A stretch of DNA of 64,000 nucleotides from an uncultured Bacilli bacterium (GTDB taxonomy: Bacteria > Bacillota_I > Bacilli_A > RF39 > UBA660): assembly GCA_934095865.1 (NCBI GenBank), contig CAKOKU010000005.1:37278-101277 (forward strand), read 5' to 3'. Of the stretch, positions 15,932-25,864 are shown piece by piece. Every line of letters starts with the position of its first letter. Positions within the stretch are counted from its first letter, which is position 1. Both the position numbers and the translations under genes were made by a program. The notes below the pieces were generated by a model. It saw only the letters and a program-made list of their open reading frames with translations, was not told the origin of the DNA and searched no databases.

Positions 15932-18142
15932 ATGAGTAATAAAGTTAAAAAAATGATTTTGAAGGTTACACCTGATTTTGTGTATCAAAAATATAGAAAT
16001 TTAAAATATAACAAATTTGTAGATATTTATAAAGGAACCAAGAATTTTAAAAAGTACAGTGCTATGTATAAAAAGGTTTCTGTTGTCGTTCCTAATTATA
16101 ACTATGAAAATTATATTGAAGAAAGAATTGATTCAATTTTATTTCAGACATATCCAATTTACGAATTAATTGTACTTGATGATAAATCAACCGACAATTC
16201 AGTTCAAAAGATAGAAGATATTATCAAAAAGCATTCAGAAATAAATATTAGATTTGTGAAAAATGAAAAAAATAATGGTTCTGTATTTAGCCAATGGCAA
16301 AAAGCTTTTTCTTTGGCTAATGGTGATTATGTTTGGATTTGTGAAGCTGATGATAGTTGTGATTCTCACTTTTTAGAAAATGTTATGAAGGGATTTAATG
16401 ATGAAGAAGTTGTTTTATCATATGCAGAGAGTATGCGTATAGATGAACATAATCGAATAATAAGTCCTGATTGTCGTGATTGGATGTTGGCAGTAAGTCA
16501 AACAAAATGGAATCATAGTTATATAAATACTGGTGAAGATGAGATTAAAGAAGCTCTTGCTGTTTGTAATACTATTCCTAATGTGTCAGCAGTTGTTTTT
16601 AAAAAGGCCAACCAAATTGATGTTATAGAAGAGGCTAAAAAATTCCGAATTAGTGGTGATTGGTTTGTTTATTATACTTTGTTAGCAAATGGAAAAATTG
16701 CATATTGTCATAAAAGTTTAAATTATTTTCGTAAACATTCTAAGTCAACAAGTACTGTTGCCTCTCGTGAATTAGAGATAAAAGAACTATTAATGATCCA
16801 AAGTGATATCAGAAATAAATATCAATTAACCAGCGAACAAATACATAAGCAATCATTTAGATATGGTGGAATAATTAATGAAACAAACCATGACTTTAGA
16901 AGGGAAGTAGATTATATGATGGCAAAAAAAATAGCATGGATAATTCCATGGCCAATAAAGGGTTCAGGTGGTATTAGAACCATGATTCAAAACGCTAACT
17001 TTTTAGTTAAACAAGGTTTTGAATGTGATATTTACGTCGAAGAAGATTATGCCAATACTAATGAATCAATGAAGCAACGTATTATTGATTATTACGGTGA
17101 GTGTCTTTGTAATGTGTATGTTGGTATTGCATTCCAAAAAGAATATGATTTAGCCTTTGCAACATATTCAATTAAAACTCCTGATTATCTTTATTATATG
17201 AAGGATAATGTTAAAAGAAAAGCTTATTTTATTCAAGATTTTGAACCTTGGTTTGAACCAATGGGTGGTTTGTATTTAGAGATGGAACATACATATAAAT
17301 ATGGATTAAATGGTATTAGTATTGGTAAATGGTTAGCTTATAAATTACAAAATGAATTTAATCAACCAATGAATTACTTCAGTTTTTGCGCTGATACAAA
17401 TGTTTATAAAAGATTAAAAAATGTTAAGAAAGAAAATGCTGTTTGTTTTATTTTCCAACCAGAAAAGGCTAGAAGATGTAGTAATATAGGTATTAAAGCT
17501 TTGATTTTGGTAAAAAAATTACGTCCAGATGTTAAGATTTACCTATATGGTTCTGACGTTGACATTAAATTAGATGTTGAAATGGAAAATTTACATATAA
17601 TGCCAATTGATAAATGTAATGAGCTTTATAATAAATGTAAGGTTGGCGTTTGTATGAGTTCTTCTAATCCATCTAGAATTCCGTTTGAAATGATGGCTGC
17701 TGGATTACCTGTTGTTGATTTATACAGAGAAAATAATTTGTATGACATTCCTGATGCAGGAGTATTATTAGCTGATACCTCTCCAGAGGCTGTTGCAAGT
17801 GCAATTATAAAACTTTTAGATGATAGTAAGTTACAAAAAAATTTAAGTGATGCTGGTTATAAATTTATGCAAGATTATCCAATTGAGAGAGGATTTAATG
17901 AATTCTTAAAATTTGTTAATGATATTTTAGAAGATAAAAATGTTCCAGATAGTAATGTAAAAAAGATTTATAATCGTGAGCCAGTTATGCCAACAGAAGA
18001 AGTTATCAGTGTTATGGATGCTATTAAAGAAGTTCCAATTGCTCCTAAAAATACAACTAAAACTGTTCGCAATTTAGTTAGAATTAAAAGATACATAAAA
18101 CGTAAATATGCAAGTGCAATTCATAAAATATTTAAGGTGTAG
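15932..18142 (+). CDS. GT2-GT4 fusion glycosyltransferase, WsaF-like C-terminus
   Basis: This 736-residue protein has an N-terminal GT2 domain (about 48-290; VVVPNYNYENYIEERI, LDDKSTDNS, WICEADDS). A C-terminal GT4-type domain (about 330-690) begins IAWIIPWPIKGSGGIRTM and includes YFIQDFEPWFEP, YGLNGISIGKWL and GVCMSSSNPSRIPFEMMAAG. The second half resembles WsaF, a rhamnosyltransferase of S-layer glycan synthesis in Geobacillus. The start at 15932 is one base after the previous stop. The arrangement points to a rhamnose-containing surface polymer, although the sugar is inferred. Confidence 0.85.
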   Translation: MSNKVKKMILKVTPDFVYQKYRNLKYNKFVDIYKGTKNFKKYSAMYKKVSVVVPNYNYENYIEERIDSILFQTYPIYELIVLDDKSTDNSVQKIEDIIKKHSEINIRFVKNEKNNGSVFSQWQKAFSLANGDYVWICEADDSCDSHFLENVMKGFNDEEVVLSYAESMRIDEHNRIISPDCRDWMLAVSQTKWNHSYINTGEDEIKEALAVCNTIPNVSAVVFKKANQIDVIEEAKKFRISGDWFVYYTLLANGKIAYCHKSLNYFRKHSKSTSTVASRELEIKELLMIQSDIRNKYQLTSEQIHKQSFRYGGIINETNHDFRREVDYMMAKKIAWIIPWPIKGSGGIRTMIQNANFLVKQGFECDIYVEEDYANTNESMKQRIIDYYGECLCNVYVGIAFQKEYDLAFATYSIKTPDYLYYMKDNVKRKAYFIQDFEPWFEPMGGLYLEMEHTYKYGLNGISIGKWLAYKLQNEFNQPMNYFSFCADTNVYKRLKNVKKENAVCFIFQPEKARRCSNIGIKALILVKKLRPDVKIYLYGSDVDIKLDVEMENLHIMPIDKCNELYNKCKVGVCMSSSNPSRIPFEMMAAGLPVVDLYRENNLYDIPDAGVLLADTSPEAVASAIIKLLDDSKLQKNLSDAGYKFMQDYPIERGFNEFLKFVNDILEDKNVPDSNVKKIYNREPVMPTEEVISVMDAIKEVPIAPKNTTKTVRNLVRIKRYIKRKYASAIHKIFKV

Positions 18143-18152
18143 GTGTTTTAGG

Positions 18153-20006
18153 ATGAAAGATTATTTATTAAATACATACCGCAAGTTACCTTTAGGCTTT
18201 AGAAAAAAAGTAAAGAACCTTTTGAAACATGATGAAGCTACTGAAGAATTATCTAGTCGTGAAAAAGTTTTAAAAAAGTTAAAAAAATATGATGTTGTTT
18301 CATTTGATATTTTTGATACTTTAGTGACTAGGTGTGTGTATGAACCAGATGATGTTTTTAAAATTTTAAATGATTATTTTCATGATCCTGATTTTTTTGA
18401 AAAACGCAAAATAGCAGAGCAGAATGCGAGAGAATATCTTAAACATGATGTTAATTTAGATGAAATTTATCTTCAATATTCTAAAAATAATAATTTATCA
18501 TTAAGCGAAACTAATAAAATTAAAAATGCGGAAATATCACTAGAAAATGAGTTATTAGTAGCAAGAAGAGAAATGCTTGATATTTTAAAAGAATTAAAGC
18601 ATTTGAATAAAAAAGTTATTTTGGTAAGTGATATGTATCTTTCTAAGAATATTATTTCTAATATTCTGTGTCGATGCGGGTATCAAGATTTATATGATGA
18701 ATTATATGTATCTAATGAGATTAATAAAAGAAAAGATAGTAAAACTATATGGCCTCTGATTAAAGATAAGTACTCCAATAAAAAAATTATTCATTTGGGT
18801 GATAATGATATCTCGGATGTATTGTATCCAAAAGAATTTGGTATTTCCACTATTAAAGTATATTCTAGTAAAGAACTATTGCAGAAAAGTAGCCTTTATC
18901 CATCTTTAGAAGAATATATTAATAAGAGAACTTGTAGTGATTCTTTGTATTTGGGATTACTATTTAATAATAAAATATTTAATAGTCCTTTTAGTTCTTT
19001 ATCTATTGAATCATTTGAAGATTTTACGTATATGTTTCATGCCCCAATTATTACAGAATTTTTAAAATTTGTTGTTGATAGTGATAAAGATAACTTATTA
19101 TTTTTAGCAAGAGAAGGATATTATTTTACTAAGTTATACAATAAATATTGTAATATTAATAAAATTGATAAAAAAAATTATTATTATTTTCTAGCTTCAA
19201 GAAAAGCTACAAATACTGCATCAATTTCGTCTGAAGAAGACGTATTTGCTCTTTTAAAAAATGAATATGTCGGTACAATAAAAAAATTTTTAATAAAAAA
19301 TTTCAATTTTACTTTTAATGATGCTGATTTTGAAATAAAGTTACCAGATGATTATGATAAAGTATCCGAAATAGTTAAAAAACATTTAAAAGAAATTAAA
19401 AGTGGAATAAAAAATGAAAATCATTGTTATAAACAATATATTAAGGAATTAATTCCTAAGTATAAAACTACTGAGCTTAATGTTATTGATTTGGGGTATT
19501 CTGGTAGTATTCAATATAATCTTTCTAAGATGTTAAATAGAGGCTTAAATGGATATTATTTAACTAATTCTAATTCTGTGAAGAAATATTCTAATGATAA
19601 TAATTTGTATTTTTATTTTGACATAGCAGAGTCAGAAGAATATCAAAAAATATATCATTATTCATTAATTTTGGAATATTTTTTGACCGCTCCTTATGGC
19701 CAATTACAATATTTTAAAGAAAAAAATAATAAAGTTGTTCCTGTTTATAATAATGAATCTCTAGATGCAAAAAAAGCTAGAAATTTAGAAATAATTTATG
19801 GAGAGATAATTGAATATTTTAATGATATAAAGAAATTTAACAAATATATTGATTACAGACCTAGTAAAGGTTTATTGTGCCGTAATTATGTGGCAACAGT
19901 GGAATCTGGTATTATTTCTCAAAAAGTAAAAGATGAATTTTCTTTCACAGATGCTTATTGTAGTGAAGAAGAAAAGAATGTCTTTAAAATAATTAGCAGA
20001 TATTAG
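18153..20006 (+). CDS. COG5610-like HAD-domain protein of polysaccharide cluster
   Basis: This 617-residue protein has an N-terminal HAD hydrolase domain: motif I VSFDIFDTLVTR, motif II LVSDMYLS, motif IV IHLGDNDISD. A long C-terminal region includes a second phosphatase-like stretch (LLFLAREGYY; later VIDLGYSGSIQ). This layout matches COG5610 proteins often found in rhamnan and capsule clusters, whose reaction is not established. The start at 18153 is chosen because it lies after the previous stop with GGTG upstream. An ATG at 18108 would overlap the preceding gene by 35 bp. Confidence 0.78.
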   Translation: MKDYLLNTYRKLPLGFRKKVKNLLKHDEATEELSSREKVLKKLKKYDVVSFDIFDTLVTRCVYEPDDVFKILNDYFHDPDFFEKRKIAEQNAREYLKHDVNLDEIYLQYSKNNNLSLSETNKIKNAEISLENELLVARREMLDILKELKHLNKKVILVSDMYLSKNIISNILCRCGYQDLYDELYVSNEINKRKDSKTIWPLIKDKYSNKKIIHLGDNDISDVLYPKEFGISTIKVYSSKELLQKSSLYPSLEEYINKRTCSDSLYLGLLFNNKIFNSPFSSLSIESFEDFTYMFHAPIITEFLKFVVDSDKDNLLFLAREGYYFTKLYNKYCNINKIDKKNYYYFLASRKATNTASISSEEDVFALLKNEYVGTIKKFLIKNFNFTFNDADFEIKLPDDYDKVSEIVKKHLKEIKSGIKNENHCYKQYIKELIPKYKTTELNVIDLGYSGSIQYNLSKMLNRGLNGYYLTNSNSVKKYSNDNNLYFYFDIAESEEYQKIYHYSLILEYFLTAPYGQLQYFKEKNNKVVPVYNNESLDAKKARNLEIIYGEIIEYFNDIKKFNKYIDYRPSKGLLCRNYVATVESGIISQKVKDEFSFTDAYCSEEEKNVFKIISRY

Positions 20007-20015
20007 GAGTTTATT

Positions 20016-21404
20016 ATGAATAGTGTAAAGAAAAAGAAAAAAAATTTTAATTTAAGGGGTTTATTACAAAATAATTATTTTATGATGTTCTTGATGTTTG
20101 TTATTTGTTTGGTTACGATGACATTTTTAAATATAAATATTATTAAAAGGCCATATTTATTTGCTGAAGACGGTAAAATATTTCTAAATCAGTATATGGA
20201 ATTTGGTTTTAGCTCCTTGTTTAAAACATATGGTGGTTATTTTAATCTTATGTCGCGTTTGTTTGCTGTTATAAGTGTATCCTTGGCGAAAATCTTTAAT
20301 AGTGTTTACGTTCTTGCTAACTCACAAAAAACATTATCAATGTTATTTAGTGCATTTGTATGTTGCTATTTTGTTTCTGAAACTTTTGAAGAAATCATAA
20401 AGTCACGAAAAATACGAATGCTTATAGCTTTTATAGGATTAATATTAATATCTAATTTTTCATGGCTACTATATAATGGGGTTTCTATTCATTGGTGGTG
20501 TGGAGTTTTGCTTTTTCTAGTAAGCTTAAATATTCTTAATAATAAATTACCATCTTATAAAATAATGCCCCTTTTAGTTATATGTATTTTAAGTAGTCCG
20601 TCTGGTCTTATAATTGCTTTCTCATTACTTTATTATATAATTAAAAAAATATCTTGGTCTCATCCTTTTAAAAATTTGTTAATCAATTACAGCAAAGATG
20701 AGATGATAAAAATTGCTATTTTAGTTATATCATTGGCTATCCAATCTTATGCTATATTATTTATTACTGATGTTGATACTATATCTAGTTTTTCAATGAC
20801 GTTATCACGTTTTAAATCATTATTATATTATTCTTACTTACTTACGGTTAGTTCAATAAATTTTATATTTGGAACAAATACATACTTAAGTTTATCAAAT
20901 GTAAGTTTAAGTACGATTGTAGGGTTAGGCTTATGGTTATTGGTAATTTATAGTGCTGATAGACATAATAAAGTAAAATATGTATTTTTCTGTCTAGTTT
21001 CTATATTTTTCCTATATTTTATGATTAATTTCAAAAAAGAAGATTTTATTGGTTATTATCATGAAATGATAAGTACAAGCTATCAGGTTTGGTATCATTC
21101 ACTTCCAGCCTTTATTGCTTTTTATGCCGTTGCTATATCTTTATATAAGGAAAATAAATTACAAATAAATTATTTTTATTATTCAATATGTTTTATTGTG
21201 CTTGTATCATTATGGCATACTGTTAATCATCCGGAATATGAAACAACTTTAGAGTTAGCAAACATGGCTAATTACGTTGATTATAAAAGTAATAAATATG
21301 CTTATGTTCATATAAGTCCTGATTTTTTAGATTGGTATGTTACTATCCCTGTTAGTGAGGATTATTGTGAGGTGAATAGTTGTGGTTCAACAATACAAAA
21401 GTGA
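20016..21404 (+). CDS. Polytopic membrane protein, possible polymerase or GT-C enzyme
   Basis: This 462-residue protein has about ten hydrophobic helices. The first extracellular loop contains LFAEDGKIFLNQYMEFG, an acidic loop between TM1 and TM2 as in GT-C type lipid-dependent glycosyltransferases and some polymerases. No specific family is certain. AGGAG lies seven bases before the ATG. The next gene, a GtrA, overlaps by 23 bp, and a DPM1-like GT2 follows, a combination often associated with lipid-linked sugar transfer on the outer face of the membrane. Confidence 0.72.
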   Translation: MNSVKKKKKNFNLRGLLQNNYFMMFLMFVICLVTMTFLNINIIKRPYLFAEDGKIFLNQYMEFGFSSLFKTYGGYFNLMSRLFAVISVSLAKIFNSVYVLANSQKTLSMLFSAFVCCYFVSETFEEIIKSRKIRMLIAFIGLILISNFSWLLYNGVSIHWWCGVLLFLVSLNILNNKLPSYKIMPLLVICILSSPSGLIIAFSLLYYIIKKISWSHPFKNLLINYSKDEMIKIAILVISLAIQSYAILFITDVDTISSFSMTLSRFKSLLYYSYLLTVSSINFIFGTNTYLSLSNVSLSTIVGLGLWLLVIYSADRHNKVKYVFFCLVSIFFLYFMINFKKEDFIGYYHEMISTSYQVWYHSLPAFIAFYAVAISLYKENKLQINYFYYSICFIVLVSLWHTVNHPEYETTLELANMANYVDYKSNKYAYVHISPDFLDWYVTIPVSEDYCEVNSCGSTIQK

Positions 21405-21768
21405 GTTAAAATTTATCTTATCTGGTGCCAGTAGTACATTGATTGACTTTTGTTTATATATGCTTATAAGTAACTGGCTTTCAATTTCGATTTCTAAAGT
21501 GATTTCAATGACTATTGCTTCTATTTATTCATTTTTTATCAATAAAAATTGGACTTTTGAAAATGATGATAAGATTGATAAGATGATGGTTTTCAAGTAT
21601 ATCTTTGTCCAATTACTTAACATAGCTGTTAATACTACTGTTAATACAATCATGGTGTCATTAACTAATAATAAATTGATTTCATTTGTTGTAGCAACTG
21701 GTATAGCTATGGTCGTTAATTATTTTTGTCAAAAAATTCTTGTTTTTAAGAGAGGCACTTTAAAATGA
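21382..21768 (+). CDS. GtrA family membrane protein
   Basis: This 128-residue protein with four membrane helices shows GtrA features: FILSGASSTLIDFCLYM in helix 1, SFFINKNWTF after helix 2, and VNYFCQKILVFK at the end. GtrA proteins are proposed to flip polyprenyl-phosphate sugars. The start is a GTG with GAGGTG seven bases upstream, inside the 3' end of the previous gene. It overlaps the downstream GT2 by four bases, a typical GtrA/GtrB pairing. Confidence 0.87.
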   Translation: MVQQYKSELKFILSGASSTLIDFCLYMLISNWLSISISKVISMTIASIYSFFINKNWTFENDDKIDKMMVFKYIFVQLLNIAVNTTVNTIMVSLTNNKLISFVVATGIAMVVNYFCQKILVFKRGTLK

Positions 21769-22475
21769 AATATTCTATAATTTTACCTTGTTATAATGAG
21801 GCTGATAATCTAATTGATTTGGTTAAATTAATTAATAAATTTCCTAAAAAATATAAAACTGAATTTATTTTGGTTGAAAATGGATCTACTGATAATAGTA
21901 AAGAGATATTTGAAAAGCAAATTTCTTTTGACAATAAATATTTGAGGGCAGTTTATGTTAAAGAAAATAAGGGTTATGGCTTTGGTATTATTCAAGGTTT
22001 GAAGGAAGCCACCGGTGATTATGTTGGGTGGTTGCACTCTGATTTACAGTATAATCCTTTAGATTTGGTACCTTTTTTTGATTATATTGAAAATCATAAA
22101 GATGAAAAGATATTATTGAAAGGGAAGAGAAAAAATAGAAAAATTGTTGAATATATTTTTACTTTTGGAATGGGTGTATATGATTCAATTTTATTCAAGA
22201 AAAGAATGACCAATGTTATGGCTATGCCCGTTATTTTTAATAGAGAATTATTAAAATTTCTTTCTTATTTTCCATTAGATTTTACAATTGATATTTATGT
22301 TTATGCTTTAGCGCAAAACAAGGGATATAAAGTTGTTCATTTACCTATTTCTTTGAAGAATCGTGAAAAAGGTAAATCTTCTTGGAATAATGGATTTATA
22401 TCTCGAGTAAAACAAAGTAAAAAGATGATGGATGGTAGTATAAAAGTTAAAAAGATGATACAGGAGATGAAATAA
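21765..22475 (+). CDS. DPM1-like GT2 glycosyltransferase
   Basis: This 236-residue single-domain GT2 has IILPCYNEADNL, VENGSTDNS and the metal site LHSDLQYNP. That wording is typical of polyprenyl-phosphate sugar synthases. It lacks the C-terminal membrane helices of GtrB, so it probably relies on neighbours for membrane contact. It starts in an ATGA overlap with the GtrA gene. It likely makes an undecaprenyl-phosphate sugar for an outer-face transferase. Confidence 0.83.
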   Translation: MKYSIILPCYNEADNLIDLVKLINKFPKKYKTEFILVENGSTDNSKEIFEKQISFDNKYLRAVYVKENKGYGFGIIQGLKEATGDYVGWLHSDLQYNPLDLVPFFDYIENHKDEKILLKGKRKNRKIVEYIFTFGMGVYDSILFKKRMTNVMAMPVIFNRELLKFLSYFPLDFTIDIYVYALAQNKGYKVVHLPISLKNREKGKSSWNNGFISRVKQSKKMMDGSIKVKKMIQEMK

Positions 22476-22476
22476 A

Positions 22477-23220
22477 ATGAATAAAATACATTTAATTATG
22501 CCAATGGGTGGGGCTGGTTCGAGATTTTCTAAAAACGGGTTTAATTTACCTAAACCATTAATTGAAATTAATGGACATCCTTTCTTATATTGGTCGACAA
22601 TATCAATTACTAATTTTATGCCTGTTCTTGATATAACTTTTGTTGTTTTAAAACAACATATTGAAGAATTTAGTATAGATAAAGTTATAAAAAAATATTT
22701 TCCTAATGCCAAAATAGTAGTTATTCCAGAATTATTAAATGGAGCTGTCTTGACTTGCTTAAAAGGGGTAGAAAATATAAATGATGATATGCCAATTATA
22801 TTTAATGATTGTGATCATTTATTTATTTGTAATGACTTTTATGATTATTGCAGTAAAGGTAATTTTAATGGCGTTGATGGAGCATTGTTGACCTTCGAAT
22901 CTAGTGATCCAAAATATTCTTATTTGGAGATTAATGAATCTGGAAATGTTACTAAAACAGTGGAAAAAAAGGTAATTAGTAACTCTGCTATATGTGGAGC
23001 TTATTATTTTAGGAATAAAGATATTTTTGTTAAGTGTACAGAAGAATATTTAAAGGAATGCTCTTATAGTGAATATTTTGTTAGTGGCGTTTATAATATA
23101 ATGGCTAGAAAAAATTTTGTCATAAAAAATTTTAGATGCGATTTACATTTGCCTTTTGGTACACCTGATGAGTATAAGGCAGCTGAAGGTTCTGAAGCAT
23201 TTGGGATGGTGTCAAAATGA
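22477..23220 (+). CDS. Sugar or polyol nucleotidyltransferase
   Basis: This 247-residue NTP-transferase has the nucleotide loop MPMGGAGSRFSKNGFNLPKP and an acidic metal site (FNDCDH). It would activate a phosphorylated small molecule with a nucleotide. It is followed by a kinase-domain fusion (23217) and a HAD phosphatase (25100), each overlapping the next by four bases. The three probably form one activation pathway. The substrate cannot be deduced from sequence. Confidence 0.82.
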   Translation: MNKIHLIMPMGGAGSRFSKNGFNLPKPLIEINGHPFLYWSTISITNFMPVLDITFVVLKQHIEEFSIDKVIKKYFPNAKIVVIPELLNGAVLTCLKGVENINDDMPIIFNDCDHLFICNDFYDYCSKGNFNGVDGALLTFESSDPKYSYLEINESGNVTKTVEKKVISNSAICGAYYFRNKDIFVKCTEEYLKECSYSEYFVSGVYNIMARKNFVIKNFRCDLHLPFGTPDEYKAAEGSEAFGMVSK

Positions 23221-25103
23221 TATATTTAGTATTAGCAATATTAATTATAGTTATTAGTAATATAATAAAAGTATGTCGTCAAGCTTTATTTATAGAGCCA
23301 TACGAAAAAGTCTCATATACTAATTTAACTCAATCTTTATCTATTGGCAATTTAGTTAATTTTATTTTTCCTTTTAAAATTGGTTATTTAGTTCGCTGTT
23401 ATTTTAACGGCAAAAAATTAAAAAACGGTAAGGCCTTTGCTTTAGCAACTATTGTTGTTGAAATATTTTTAGATTTTGTGTTTGGCTGTCTTATCTATGG
23501 TGTGTTTTGGTTATTTTCTATAAATGATATTAAAGATGTAATTTTTTATGCTATTCTTCTTGTGATATTATTAGGTATTTTTATTGTTATTACATTATTT
23601 AAAAAACAAGTTAAAAACCTTGTATATAAGATAGCTTCAGTATTTAATAGTAATCTAGAATTAAAAATTTTAAAATTTTTTTGGTTTTCTATAATTTCAT
23701 TTGAAAATATTATTGCTAGATTAAATAAGATAAAATTATTTTTATACTCTGTAATTATGTGGTTCATGAATGTTTTGTCTTGTTTCTTTTTAGCTAAAGC
23801 CTTGCTATCTTTTGATATAAATGTAAAATTTTATGAATTATTTAATATGTTTTTTTCAGCAAATGGATTATCATCATCAGTATTGCTAGAAGTTTTAAAG
23901 CATTCTAATACTTTTATTTGGATTCTATGTGTATATTGTGTTGTGCCATCAATAATTTTATTTATAGTAGCGTATAAAATGAAAAACAAGAATGTTAAAA
24001 AGCATTATATTGAAATTTTACCACATATAAATATGGCTGATAGGTTGGCATTTTTAGAACAATATTTCAATAGTGAAAATAGTACATATTTTAAAAAATA
24101 TATTGAGCTAAATAATGATGTGGCAATTATTGAAGATTATTCGGCGGGAAGTAATGCTACTACTATGTTATGTAACAAAGACGGTAATTTGTTTTATCGT
24201 AAATATTCATTTGGTAAAGATGCTGATAAATTACATGAACAAATTAAATGGATACATGATCACGAAAAAAAATTGACATTAACGAAAATTGATTTTGAGT
24301 ATTATAAGGATGATGTTTGTTGTTATGACATGCCTTATGTAAAGGATGCTGTTTCTTGCTTTAATTATGTTCATACATCAACCTTAGAAGAAGCTTGGAA
24401 AACATTAAAAGCAGCTTTAGTTGATATTGATAAAAACTTACATAGTTTGAATAGACGTCAGGCAGATGCTGAAACAATAGAAAAGTATATTTCTACTAAA
24501 GTAGATAAAAATATAGAAAAAATTGAAAAAAGTGTTTATATAAAACCATTGCTTAAAAATGATTATGTATATATAAATGGAAAAAAGTACCATAACTTGA
24601 CATATTATAAAAAATATTTAACGCATGAGCATCTTTATGAAATATTTAAAAATGATTATTATTCTGATATACATGGTGATTTAACTATTGAAAATATAAT
24701 TTGCATTAAAAATAATAAAAAAGGTTCAAAAAACTATTATATAATCGATCCTAATACAGGCAATTTACATGATTCACCATATTTAGATTATGGTAAATTA
24801 TTGCAATCAATTCATGGCGGTTATGAGTTTTTGATGAATACCAAGCAAGTTGCTTTTGATGATAATAAGATAGAATTTTTATTTACTAAATCTTCAAGAT
24901 ATTACGAGTTGTATAACGAATATACTGATTATTTGTTGGAAAAATTTGGTAAGGATGGATTAAGAAGCATTTTCTACCATGAAATAATTCATTGGTTACG
25001 TTTAATGCCATATAAAATAGAAAAAAATGGAGAACGTTGTATAATATTTTATGCTGGCTTATTAATGGTTCTTGCTACTGTTGAGGAGAGATTTGAAAAA
25101 TGA
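23217..25103 (+). CDS. Membrane flippase-like domain fused to an APH-type kinase domain
   Basis: This 628-residue fusion has an N-terminal half (about 1-255) with seven or more hydrophobic helices and a segment SIGNLVNFIFPFKIGYLVR, as in the lysylphosphatidylglycerol-synthase-type membrane domain (YbhN/AglD). The C-terminal half has the aminoglycoside/choline kinase fold: catalytic loop IHGDLTIENI and metal motif IIDPNTG, then SPYLDYGKLLQS. The kinase would lie in the cytoplasm. Fusion of a membrane domain with a small-molecule kinase, next to a nucleotidyltransferase and phosphatase, suggests coupled phosphorylation and handling of a polymer substituent. Confidence 0.78.
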   Translation: MIYLVLAILIIVISNIIKVCRQALFIEPYEKVSYTNLTQSLSIGNLVNFIFPFKIGYLVRCYFNGKKLKNGKAFALATIVVEIFLDFVFGCLIYGVFWLFSINDIKDVIFYAILLVILLGIFIVITLFKKQVKNLVYKIASVFNSNLELKILKFFWFSIISFENIIARLNKIKLFLYSVIMWFMNVLSCFFLAKALLSFDINVKFYELFNMFFSANGLSSSVLLEVLKHSNTFIWILCVYCVVPSIILFIVAYKMKNKNVKKHYIEILPHINMADRLAFLEQYFNSENSTYFKKYIELNNDVAIIEDYSAGSNATTMLCNKDGNLFYRKYSFGKDADKLHEQIKWIHDHEKKLTLTKIDFEYYKDDVCCYDMPYVKDAVSCFNYVHTSTLEEAWKTLKAALVDIDKNLHSLNRRQADAETIEKYISTKVDKNIEKIEKSVYIKPLLKNDYVYINGKKYHNLTYYKKYLTHEHLYEIFKNDYYSDIHGDLTIENIICIKNNKKGSKNYYIIDPNTGNLHDSPYLDYGKLLQSIHGGYEFLMNTKQVAFDDNKIEFLFTKSSRYYELYNEYTDYLLEKFGKDGLRSIFYHEIIHWLRLMPYKIEKNGERCIIFYAGLLMVLATVEERFEK

Positions 25104-25672
25104 AATTAGCTATTTTTGATATGGATGGCACATTATATAATACTAATGATGTTAATTACTATGCTTATAAAGAGGCTTTACAAAAATATAATGTTGACAT
25201 TGATTATGATTATTATTGTAAATATTGTAATGGTAGACATTATAAAACTTTCATTCCAAAACTTGTCAATTATGATGAAGCAAAAGTGGAAGCTATACAT
25301 GATTTAAAAAAAACATATTATTCTAAAAACTTAGATAAAGTGATTATTAATGAACATTTGTTTAATATTATAAAATTAATTCATGGTGAATATAAAACTG
25401 CCCTTGTAACTACTGCCTCAAAAAGAAATACTTTAGAAATTTTGGAGTATACAAATACGAAAGATTATTTTGATTTAATATTAACGGCTGAAGACGTAAA
25501 AGCAACTAAACCCAATCCAGAGGGATTTAATAAGGCTATTGCTATGTTTAGTGTTTTGCCAGAAAATACAATTATTTTTGAGGATTCAGAAGTTGGTATT
25601 GAAGCTGCAAGAAAAACTGGGGCTTCTGTAATGGTTGTAGATAAAATGGTTTCTATGAAAGACCAAAGATAA
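25100..25672 (+). CDS. HAD family phosphatase
   Basis: This 190-residue HAD hydrolase has motif I FDMDGTLYNT, motif II LVTTAS, motif III lysine in ATKPNPEGF and motif IV IIFEDSEVGIEAA. It resembles phosphoglycolate phosphatase and beta-phosphoglucomutase relatives with a helical cap. It is last in the polysaccharide operon and overlaps the kinase fusion by four bases. It may dephosphorylate the precursor of the nucleotide-activated group. A strong terminator follows. Confidence 0.85.
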   Translation: MKLAIFDMDGTLYNTNDVNYYAYKEALQKYNVDIDYDYYCKYCNGRHYKTFIPKLVNYDEAKVEAIHDLKKTYYSKNLDKVIINEHLFNIIKLIHGEYKTALVTTASKRNTLEILEYTNTKDYFDLILTAEDVKATKPNPEGFNKAIAMFSVLPENTIIFEDSEVGIEAARKTGASVMVVDKMVSMKDQR

Positions 25673-25698
25673 TAGAAATAGTTAAATTGAATAAATAG

Positions 25699-25747
25699 AT
25701 CTTCCTGAATCTGAATGTTATCAGTTTTAGGAAGATTTTTTCTTTTT
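25699..25747 (+). terminator. Terminator of the polysaccharide operon
   Basis: ATCTTCCT (25699-25706) pairs with AGGAAGAT (25729-25736), with an inner CTGA/TCAG pairing, then a T-rich run. Confidence 0.85.
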
Positions 25748-25807
25748 TTAAAAATAAAATAATTAATATTTATTTAAAACGCAAGTGATTTTTTAATTGG
25801 GTTTTGA

Positions 25808-25836
25808 TTGAAACTTACTATAAAAAATGGTATATT
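25808..25836 (+). promoter_or_regulatory. Promoter of the prepilin-like adhesin
   Basis: TTGAAA at 25808-25813 and TATATT at 25831-25836 have a 17-bp spacer, ahead of AAGGAG and the ATG at 25865. Confidence 0.7.
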
Positions 25837-25864
25837 TGGTATAGATAATAGAAGGAGCTTATAT

